From positions 1 to 10,710 of the forward strand of contig DAOVGD010000039.1 in assembly GCA_030672555.1 (NCBI GenBank): 10,710 bases of DNA, written 5' to 3'. The translations under genes and the position numbers were made by a program. Below the pieces are notes generated by a model. The model was not told where the DNA came from and did no database searches. It worked only from the letters and a program-made list of their open reading frames with translations. Shown here in pieces: positions 4,900 through 10,710 of this stretch (positions within the stretch are counted from its first letter, which is position 1; each line of letters starts with the position of its first letter). This stretch comes from Desulfobacterales bacterium (GTDB lineage Bacteria > Desulfobacterota > Desulfobacteria > Desulfobacterales > C00003106).

Positions 4900-6447
4900 T
4901 TACGCTATAGCATTTTTTCCGTTAATTTCATACTGTTCAACATGAAATCGGCTGTCCGCAAGGACTACAATCTCTTTCGCCAGGTTCTTTTCCAACGATT
5001 CTACTATGTCGTGCTCCTCCCCCATCAAGAGATCCGCCACATCCGGGTGCACCTTTACGGTAATCTTGTCGCCCGTCACCTCTCCGGCTTCCCGTATGAC
5101 CTCTCGATACAGGTCATAGCATACTGTTATCCTTGATTTAAGACATCCTTCCCCCTCGCAGTAAAAACATGGTTCGCAGAGCATCCTGTTGAGATTTTCG
5201 CGTGTACGTTTGCGAGTCATTTGGATGATCCCCATTTCAGTCATGGGAAGGACTTTTGTTTTTGTTCGATCTTTTTTAAGGGCCTCTCTGAGAGCATTGA
5301 ACACTTTCTCCCGGTTTATCTCCCTTTCCATGTCAATAAAATCGATAATGATCAGCCCCCCAATATTTCGAAGCCGGATCTGATACGCTATCTCTTTTAC
5401 CGCCTCAAGGTTTGTCTTTAAAACGGTCTCTTCCAGATTCCTCTTACCCACATACCGGCCGGTATTTACATCTACTACAACAAATGCCTCGGTGTTTTCG
5501 ATCACAATATACCCGCCGGACTTTAGCCAGACCTTCTTCTTAAGCGCCCGCGCTATCTCTGTCTCAAGATTATAAGCGTCAAAGATCGGCTCCGCACTAT
5601 CGTAGAGTTCTACAGAATCTTTTAACCCCGGCATAAATGTATCCAAAAACTTAAGGATTGACTCATATCCGGACCGGGAGTCAATAATCAGCCTGTCTGC
5701 TTCCTGAGTGAAGAGATCCCGGACGGCCCGCAGCGTAACGTCAAGTTCCTTATGTAAGAGAGAGGGAGCAGGCATATTAGCATATCTTTTTTGAATATTT
5801 TCCCATAACGTGATTAAAAAATCCATTTCTGAAGCGAACTTTTCTTTGCTTGCCCCTTCACTCAATGTTCTTGCAATGAATCCGTATTGTTCAGGCTTCA
5901 GTTCACTGATTATCTGTTTTAACCGATTTCGTTCACCCTCATCTTCAATACGTCGCGATATCCCGATATGGTTTGTCCTGGGCATCAGGACCAGAAAACG
6001 GCCCGGTATCGAAATGTGAGAGGTGATTCTGGCACCCTTAGACCCTATGGGGGCCTTTGACACTTGAACCAGAATATCCTGCCCCTTCTGAAGGAGCTCT
6101 TCAATATGGAAACTTTGTCCTAATGATGGTTTTGCGAATAAATCTTCGTCATCAATCCCTTCCTTCTCTTCTACTTCTTCATCCGCGGCCTTCGCCATCA
6201 GCCTTTCATATTCATCAATACCGCTGTAGACATCTGTAACATATATAAAAGCAGCCTGATCCTGTCCGACGTCCACAAAGGCCGCCTGCATACCCGGAAG
6301 GACACGGATTACTTTCCCTTTGTAAATATGCCCCGTAATATTTTCTCCCACACGCCTTTCTACAATCAGCTCTTCAAGATTGCCGTTTTCAAGCAGGGCG
6401 ACACGGGTTTCGTGGTGGATGTCATTGATGATCAGTTCCTTGGACAT
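4900..6447 (-). CDS. rng: Ribonuclease G / RNase E-type endoribonuclease
   Basis: This single-strand-specific, 5'-end-sensing endoribonuclease is expected to mature rRNA and to start mRNA decay in the cytoplasm. The 515-residue protein has an S1 RNA-binding domain (about 38-130; ITGHIYKGKVIRVLPGMQAAFVDVG), then the 5'-sensor/RNase H-like region with KGARITSHISIPGR (137-150). The catalytic DNase I-like subdomain carries metal-binding D326 (VVVDVNTG) and D369 (IIIDFIDME). C424-x2-C427 is the zinc-link, followed by two extra cysteines at 430 and 435. There is no long disordered C-terminal scaffold as in RNase E, so RNase G is the better name. Residues about 84-104 are a very acidic insertion inside the S1 domain. 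The start is the ATG at 6447, with a weak AGGT upstream. It follows the radical SAM gene with a 112-base gap containing a palindrome that would lie in its leader. Confidence 0.94.
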   Translation of the reverse strand: MSKELIINDIHHETRVALLENGNLEELIVERRVGENITGHIYKGKVIRVLPGMQAAFVDVGQDQAAFIYVTDVYSGIDEYERLMAKAADEEVEEKEGIDDEDLFAKPSLGQSFHIEELLQKGQDILVQVSKAPIGSKGARITSHISIPGRFLVLMPRTNHIGISRRIEDEGERNRLKQIISELKPEQYGFIARTLSEGASKEKFASEMDFLITLWENIQKRYANMPAPSLLHKELDVTLRAVRDLFTQEADRLIIDSRSGYESILKFLDTFMPGLKDSVELYDSAEPIFDAYNLETEIARALKKKVWLKSGGYIVIENTEAFVVVDVNTGRYVGKRNLEETVLKTNLEAVKEIAYQIRLRNIGGLIIIDFIDMEREINREKVFNALREALKKDRTKTKVLPMTEMGIIQMTRKRTRENLNRMLCEPCFYCEGEGCLKSRITVCYDLYREVIREAGEVTGDKITVKVHPDVADLLMGEEHDIVESLEKNLAKEIVVLADSRFHVEQYEINGKNAIA

Positions 6448-6481
6448 ATAATTTACCTATAACATTTAATAAAAAGATTCC

Positions 6482-6546
6482 GGACGCAGATGAACGCTGA
6501 TTTTCAAGATTTTTTAATCTGCGGCTATCTGCGTAAATCTGTGTCC
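6482..6546. repeat. 65-bp imperfect palindrome in the rng leader
   Basis: GGACGCAGAT (6482-6491) pairs with ATCTGTGTCC (6537-6546), with one G-T wobble. Weaker complementarity continues inward (ACGC-GAT with ATC-GCGT), and the centre forms a second small hairpin, AGATT (6507-6511) with AATCT (6516-6520). Short CAGAT/ATCTGCG words recur through it. The composition resembles a dispersed repeat type built on CAGAT and ATCTG words. No clear flanking duplication is seen. It lies after the radical SAM stop and 34 bases before the rng start. Confidence 0.7.
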
Positions 6547-6559
6547 CCAAAATTAACTT

Positions 6560-9073
6560 CTATATTTTATTATATTTCACGATATCTGCACGTTTCAAAA
6601 CATCTTCAGGGAGCCCAAAAATGCTCGCGATTACCTCCCGCGGTCTTACGACCTGGCCCGGCCCACCATTTACAGTCATTATTAGTGTATCAGGAGCGGT
6701 TAGCTTAAAGCTTTTGATTACGGTCCGGAGGTCAATCTCTTTTGATTTCCCTTTTCGGTTTGTCTTTGTAATAGGCCATGTATCCTGGTCTAAAAAGCCC
6801 CTTAATGCGGCTTCGGGGAAACGCCCTTTTTTCAATTGAACCGTATACGATATAATACCCCCTGCTTCATCGGTTGAGCGGCGGGAATAAGGAATAGAGT
6901 CGAGGATCGCTATCCCGTCCGGGAGTTCGCAATCAAGTTGCGTTATTAGGGTCTCCGGGAGAACTTTTGCATCTACCGTAACCACTAAGTGTTCTTCAAC
7001 ACTCTCTATCCCTACGGGAAGCGCTGTTTCAAAAGAGATCTTCGGCATGGGATGAAAACCTTCTGAATACTTTAACGGGATGCGTGCCCTCCTAAATGCC
7101 CGTTTAAAGATCTGCATCAGTTCTAAATGGCTAAAATATTTAGCTTCACCCCGCTTGGAATAGGATACTCTAAGTTTCTTATAAGCCTGCACATCCTGCG
7201 CCTTGCCGCCCTTTTCCTCTATCCCTTGGTGATCTATTTCGTCTTCATGGAACGTTACAGGCTTAATGTCGGCATGATCACAGACCCCGCACAGATTGCA
7301 TTCGCCGGTGCGACAATCAGCCGTGGATGACTGCTGAAGGGCCTTGTGCCATTCATCTTTTAAATAATCTTTTGTAACCATGGAATCTATATGGTCCCAT
7401 GGAAGAGGCTCGTCCAATGACCTTGTACGTGTAGTATAAAAATCAATGTCCACGTTGGACTGCTCTATTGCCTTTTCCCAAAGATCATACCGCAGCCGGT
7501 CGCTCCAGCCATCCAATCGGCATCCAAGTCCATATGCGTTGACCAATAATTTGCTCAATCGCCGGTCACCGCGAGCAAAAAGTCCTTCCAGGATACTCAT
7601 CTTCGGGTTGTGCCACTTGAATTTAATCTTGCGCCCTTGAAGTTTTTCTCTCAACCATCGGAGCCTTGCATCACTTTCGGCCAGAGATAGCTGTGGCGAC
7701 CACTGGAATGGGGTATGAGACTTTGGGATAAAGGTTGAAACGCTCACATTAATAGAGCCTCGCCTCTTCGCAGGATCCTTGATCCTCTGAAGTCTTCGAA
7801 CAAGGGACACAATTTCTTCTATGTCTTCTTCAGTCTCTGTAGGAAGGCCTATCATAAAATAGAGTTTGATAACATGCCATCCCAGTTTGAAGGCGTTTTC
7901 AATAGCAGCTATTAGATCCTGTTCCGTATTATTCTTATTAATCACATCTCTCAGGCGCTGACTTCCAGCTTCAACGGCAACGGTAAAACCTGTCTTGCGG
8001 ACCCTTTTTATTTGCTCCATAAGTCCCGGAGTCAGGGTTTCGACACGAAGAGATGGAAGCGAGACCGCTGTCTTTTCCGGTTCACATCGCATCATCAAGC
8101 CTTGCAAGAGGGGGAGTATGCTACCATAATCACCGGTACTTAAGGAAAGGAGGGAGAGATCCTCATAGCCGGTTGCAGAAAGCGCTCTGCCGGCCAGGTC
8201 AAGGAGATTCTCCGGCGAACGCTCTCTGACCGGTCTGTAGATCATTCCAGCCTGGCAAAAACGGCATCCTCGGGTGCAACCCCGTGCCACCTCAAGACTC
8301 AACCGGTCATGAATAGGGCTTCCAAAAGGTATGACCGGATGATCCGGAAAGGATACCTGATTCAGATCTGAAACCAGCCGCTTTTTCACCACATCATACC
8401 CTGAATGCAGTGGAGTGAGAACCTGAAATCCGTTTGCGTCTGTTTCAGACTCAAACAAAGAAGGAACATAGACTCCATCTATTTCAGACCATCTTTTTAA
8501 TAGTGCTTCACGATCTTGTCCTGATTTTTTCCACTCCATCCACACATCGGTCAATTCACATATGACCTCTTCGCCGTCTCCAACAACGATTGCGTCAAAG
8601 AAATCAGCAACCGGTTCGGGGTTGAAGGCACAAGGGCCACCCGCGATGACAATCGGGTGGGACCTATTTCTGTCCTTTGCATAGAACGGAATTCCGGCAA
8701 GATCGAGGATGGTCAATATGCTTGTATAACTTAACTCGTAGAGAAGGCTGACACCTATGATGTCGAATTCAGCAAGTGGTGTTCTGGTCTCTAATGAGAG
8801 AAGCGGCACCCCTTGTGCCCGCATTTGCGCCTCCATATCCTCGCCGGGCACAAAGACTCGTTCTGCTGCGATCTCCTTCTTGCTGTTTAATATATGATAT
8901 AATATCTTTGACCCCAGATACGACATTCCAATGTCGTAAAGGTCAGGAAAGACCAGAGCAAACCGGAGACTTATCTTCTCAGGATCTTTTCGAATCGCGT
9001 AAGTTTCTGAGCCAAGATACCGGCTTGGCTGCTGCACTAATGGGAGAATATCGTTAAATATTTGACGAATCAT
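6560..9073 (-). CDS. TIGR03960-type radical SAM protein fused to DUF2344
   Basis: This 837-residue cytoplasmic protein is of unknown reaction. The N-terminus (about 1-100) matches the TIGR03960 style (LVQQPSRYLGSETYA, FPDLYDIGMSYLGSKILYHILN). A Rossmann/B12-binding-like segment follows (about 100-175), with IVIAGGPCAFNPEP and VGDGEE. I see no canonical DxHxxG, so cobalamin use is uncertain. The radical SAM core (about 255-450) has the iron-sulfur motif C266-x3-C270-x2-C273 (EVARGCTRGCRFCQ) and VEAGSQRLRD. A second cysteine group, C587-x4-C592-x2-C595-x2-C598, may hold another metal or cluster. The C-terminal DUF2344 domain (about 632-837) shows RVSYSKRGEAKYFSHLELM and YSEGFHPMPKISF. The start is an ATG at 9073 without an obvious ribosome binding site. 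RNase G lies directly downstream, a conserved neighbourhood as I recall, which suggests an RNA- or ribosome-related role. Confidence 0.9.
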   Translation of the reverse strand: MIRQIFNDILPLVQQPSRYLGSETYAIRKDPEKISLRFALVFPDLYDIGMSYLGSKILYHILNSKKEIAAERVFVPGEDMEAQMRAQGVPLLSLETRTPLAEFDIIGVSLLYELSYTSILTILDLAGIPFYAKDRNRSHPIVIAGGPCAFNPEPVADFFDAIVVGDGEEVICELTDVWMEWKKSGQDREALLKRWSEIDGVYVPSLFESETDANGFQVLTPLHSGYDVVKKRLVSDLNQVSFPDHPVIPFGSPIHDRLSLEVARGCTRGCRFCQAGMIYRPVRERSPENLLDLAGRALSATGYEDLSLLSLSTGDYGSILPLLQGLMMRCEPEKTAVSLPSLRVETLTPGLMEQIKRVRKTGFTVAVEAGSQRLRDVINKNNTEQDLIAAIENAFKLGWHVIKLYFMIGLPTETEEDIEEIVSLVRRLQRIKDPAKRRGSINVSVSTFIPKSHTPFQWSPQLSLAESDARLRWLREKLQGRKIKFKWHNPKMSILEGLFARGDRRLSKLLVNAYGLGCRLDGWSDRLRYDLWEKAIEQSNVDIDFYTTRTRSLDEPLPWDHIDSMVTKDYLKDEWHKALQQSSTADCRTGECNLCGVCDHADIKPVTFHEDEIDHQGIEEKGGKAQDVQAYKKLRVSYSKRGEAKYFSHLELMQIFKRAFRRARIPLKYSEGFHPMPKISFETALPVGIESVEEHLVVTVDAKVLPETLITQLDCELPDGIAILDSIPYSRRSTDEAGGIISYTVQLKKGRFPEAALRGFLDQDTWPITKTNRKGKSKEIDLRTVIKSFKLTAPDTLIMTVNGGPGQVVRPREVIASIFGLPEDVLKRADIVKYNKI

Positions 9074-9198
9074 AAAATTAGTTAGTATGTAAGTTAATAA
9101 AAAAAAGCGTTGTCAAATGAGAACACAGGCTTACCAGGTAGATACATACGTGTTTCGGGTTGCGCGTTACGAGTTTTATTCCCATTCTGTTGGGACGT

Positions 9199-9219
9199 AT
9201 TAACATGAAACCTGTTAAT
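9199..9219. promoter_or_regulatory. Operator-like palindrome
   Basis: ATTAACA (9199-9205) and TGTTAAT (9213-9219) form a perfect 7-bp inverted repeat around a 7-base spacer, the geometry of a dimeric regulator site. It lies in the divergent promoter region, about 125 bases from the radical SAM start and 190 from the protease start. No regulator is identified, and AT-rich sequence can produce such a match by chance. Confidence 0.25.
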
Positions 9220-9303
9220 TTTGCTACCTGATTTATTGTAACATTATTATTTATATTTTTCATTACCCTCTTTTTTAACCCGTAACCTTGCATTTATTCG
9301 AGA

Positions 9304-9332
9304 TTGTATATTTTTTCAATAGTAATTATGAT
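9304..9332 (+). promoter_or_regulatory. Possible sigma70-like promoter for the protease gene
   Basis: TTGTAT (9304-9309) and TATGAT (9327-9332) are separated by 17 bases. The -10 matches consensus at five of six positions, the -35 at only three. Transcription would start near 9339, inside the hairpin element, whose left boundary forms the second half of the -10. Confidence 0.3.
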
Positions 9333-9377
9333 GGCTTCATAAAAAGTCGTTCACTAAAGACTTTTTACGAAGCCGTC
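9330..9377. mobile_element. 48-bp hairpin element flanked by AATTAT direct repeats
   Basis: GATGGCTTCATAAAAAGTC (9330-9348) is the inverted copy of GACTTTTTACGAAGCCGTC (9359-9377), with 17 Watson-Crick pairs, one wobble and one mismatch in 19, around a 10-base loop. AATTAT abuts both ends exactly (9324-9329 and 9378-9383), which looks like a target-site duplication. It carries no gene. It sits 13 bases before the protease ribosome binding site, so the RNA hairpin could affect expression. It is followed by A-rich, not U-rich, RNA on the plus strand, so it is not a convincing terminator. Confidence 0.6.
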
Positions 9378-9390
9378 AATTATAAAAACC

Positions 9391-9395
9391 GGAGG
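9391..9395 (+). promoter_or_regulatory. Ribosome binding site that decides the protease start
   Basis: GGAGG at 9391-9395 is the only strong site before the protease. It lies ten bases from the GTG at 9406 and four bases from an in-frame TTG at 9400. No in-frame ATG is available before the signal peptide, so one of these two is used. GTG is preferred as the commoner start. Confidence 0.6.
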
Positions 9396-9405
9396 TATTT
9401 TGTAC

Positions 9406-10710
9406 GTGCGTTTTTCATGGAATTATTCTGTCATACAAACATTTCTTTTTAAGAGCTTGCTCTTATTATCTATTGCCCTTTGGGGGACCTTTGCGGACGC
9501 AGCCCCCTTTTCGAGGGAAACCGCCGTGGTCCATGCTGTACGTAAGATCGGCCCGGCTGTCGTAAATATCAGTTCCGAGTATGAGGTCGCAAGACGGACA
9601 AATCCTTTTTCTTCATTCGGTATGGACCCCTTTTTTGACTCATTTTTTAAAGATTTTTTTGAGCCCTATGGGGAACGGTATACACGGGACAGTCTTGGAT
9701 CCGGCGTCGTCATTGATGGCAAGAGAGGTTACATCCTTACTAATGAGCACGTAATTGCTCGGGGTTCAAAAATCAAGGTAACTTTAAAGGATAAAAGGGT
9801 GTTTGAGGCACAACTGGTCGGCGCAGACCCTGATTCCGACCTGGCGGTCCTGAAAATTATTTCTGAAACGCCTCTTCCAGCCGTTGAAATGGGGAATTCA
9901 GATGATTTGATGATCGGCGAGACCATCATTGCTATCGGGAATCCTTTTGGATTTTCTCATACGGTTACCACCGGGGTTATTAGCGCGCTGAATCGCTCCC
10001 TGCGTATCGATGATCGGGTATATCGCGATTTTATACAGACCGACGCCTCCATTAATCCGGGCAACAGCGGCGGCCCCTTGTTGAATATAAATGGCGACCT
10101 TATAGGAATCAATACAGCGATCTACGCCAAGGCCCAGGGAATAGGGTTCGCCATCCCCATCAACAGGGCAAGACGGATTATCGACGACCTGATCGCATAC
10201 GGGGAGGTGCAATTACCATGGATAGGAGTGACTGTACAGGACCTTGACGAGCAGTTAAAACACTATTTCAAAATCCCCTTTAATCGGGGGGTATTGATTT
10301 CTGAAGTGGAACAAGATAGTCCCGCACAAAAAAAGGGGCTCAAGTCCGGTGATGTAGTCCTGACAATAGGAGAGAAACGGATATCTTCTAAAGATGGGTT
10401 TTATACACACTTAAGGGGCTTTACCGCAGATGCCATAATACCTATTACCATCTGGAGGAACGGCAAAAAAAAGAGATTTAACATTCGTGCAACATTATTC
10501 CCGGAGGAATTAGCCGAAGAACTGGCCTATGAAATGCTGGGTGTTAGTGTGGCTGAATTGTCTTTCAGCAAGCGCCTTCGTTTTAAAATCCCTGCCAAAT
10601 ATGGCGTTTTGATTACAGAGCTTCGCCCTGGTTCTTACTTGAAACGTGTCGGTGTACGTCCCGGAGATGTGATCCGTCAAATAAACGAGGTTACTGTAAA
10701 GGATGTGAAA
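9406..10710 (+). CDS. degP: Periplasmic serine endoprotease Do (DegP/HtrA family), 3' end beyond the window
   Basis: This ATP-independent periplasmic protease and chaperone degrades or refolds misfolded envelope proteins. The frame is open from the GTG at 9406 to the right edge (435 residues, no stop). Residues 1-33 are a Sec signal peptide: a short basic start, a hydrophobic run at about 17-29, and an AxA-type cleavage site (FADA-AP) near 32. The trypsin-like domain (about 36-265) has the complete triad H115 (LTNEHVI), D145 (DSDLAVL) and S221 (NPGNSGGPL). PDZ1 spans about 271-363 (WIGVTVQDL, GVLISEV, GLKSGDVVLTI). PDZ2 starts near 378 and is cut by the window (GVLITELRPGS, GVRPGDVIRQIN). Two PDZ domains point to a DegP/DegQ/MucD-type protein rather than DegS. 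The assignment within this group is not resolved. It is divergent from the radical SAM gene, with a hairpin element in its leader. Confidence 0.93.
   Translation, partial: MRFSWNYSVIQTFLFKSLLLLSIALWGTFADAAPFSRETAVVHAVRKIGPAVVNISSEYEVARRTNPFSSFGMDPFFDSFFKDFFEPYGERYTRDSLGSGVVIDGKRGYILTNEHVIARGSKIKVTLKDKRVFEAQLVGADPDSDLAVLKIISETPLPAVEMGNSDDLMIGETIIAIGNPFGFSHTVTTGVISALNRSLRIDDRVYRDFIQTDASINPGNSGGPLLNINGDLIGINTAIYAKAQGIGFAIPINRARRIIDDLIAYGEVQLPWIGVTVQDLDEQLKHYFKIPFNRGVLISEVEQDSPAQKKGLKSGDVVLTIGEKRISSKDGFYTHLRGFTADAIIPITIWRNGKKKRFNIRATLFPEELAEELAYEMLGVSVAELSFSKRLRFKIPAKYGVLITELRPGSYLKRVGVRPGDVIRQINEVTVKDVK

Larger units (their letters stand above)
9074..9405. other. Divergent intergenic region between the radical SAM and protease genes
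   Basis: This 332-base AT-rich gap holds no gene I can support. On the minus strand a perfect TTGACA lies at 9116-9111, but the region 16-18 bases downstream has only a poor -10 (TTACAT), so promotion of the radical SAM gene from here is tentative. A low-complexity patch (about 9150-9176) resembles rearranged AACCCG/CGTAAC words that recur at 9277-9286. A 7-bp inverted repeat, the hairpin element and a plus-strand promoter candidate are listed separately. A 61-71 codon minus-strand frame (9078-9293) is probably chance. Confidence 0.5.

Noticed and set aside
9078..9293. A 71-codon minus-strand frame ending four bases before the radical SAM start, with an internal ATG at 9263 after GAGGG and an N-terminal NQVAKLTG stretch reminiscent of a helix-turn-helix.
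   Set aside because: The composition is AT-rich and Asn/Thr-heavy, the spacing from GAGGG to the ATG is only two bases, the rest of the frame is unlike any regulator, and it crosses a low-complexity patch. It is probably chance, though a leader peptide cannot be excluded.

Overview
The window looks like chromosomal DNA of a Gram-negative, didermic bacterium. Two lipoproteins with signal peptidase II lipoboxes and a secreted Do-type protease imply an outer membrane and periplasm. A large radical SAM protein fused to a DUF2344 domain beside an RNase E/G gene is an arrangement I associate with Desulfobacterota (former Deltaproteobacteria) and related lineages such as Nitrospirota. The many short palindromic intergenic elements also fit that group. 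The assignment is an inference from gene families and is not proven. No phage, plasmid, CRISPR, rRNA or tRNA signal is visible.

Layout. A minus-strand lipoprotein gene of unknown function (1-736) runs off the left edge. It has a good sigma70-like promoter (830-859) with a tandem direct repeat just upstream of the -35. A plus-strand operon of three genes with overlapping stop and start codons follows: an HNH nuclease (947-1273), tRNA-dihydrouridine synthase DusB (1273-2256) and a receiver-adenylyl cyclase fusion (2253-3269). It ends in a weak hairpin facing a convergent gene. A minus-strand block follows, transcribed in the order TIGR03960/DUF2344-type radical SAM protein (6560-9073), RNase G (4900-6447), QueF (4295-4702), and a CsgG/LpoB-like lipoprotein (3284-4189). 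A plus-strand DegP/HtrA protease (from 9406) is divergent from that block and runs off the right edge.

How the genes may work together. DusB makes dihydrouridine in tRNA, QueF makes the queuosine precursor preQ1, and RNase G processes rRNA and mRNA. The radical SAM protein has no known substrate but sits directly upstream of RNase G. RNA modification and maturation is therefore the main theme of the central region. The cyclase is an orphan response regulator with a complete class IIIb catalytic site, the type often stimulated by bicarbonate.

The most unusual structure is intergenic. All three gaps inside the minus-strand block, and the leader of the protease gene, carry a different inverted-repeat element. 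Two of them (4720-4883 and 9330-9377) are exactly abutted by short direct repeats that look like target-site duplications. A third (4223-4298) supplies the stop codon of queF and can fold in two mutually exclusive ways. These look like independent insertions of small non-autonomous elements into an older, tighter operon.
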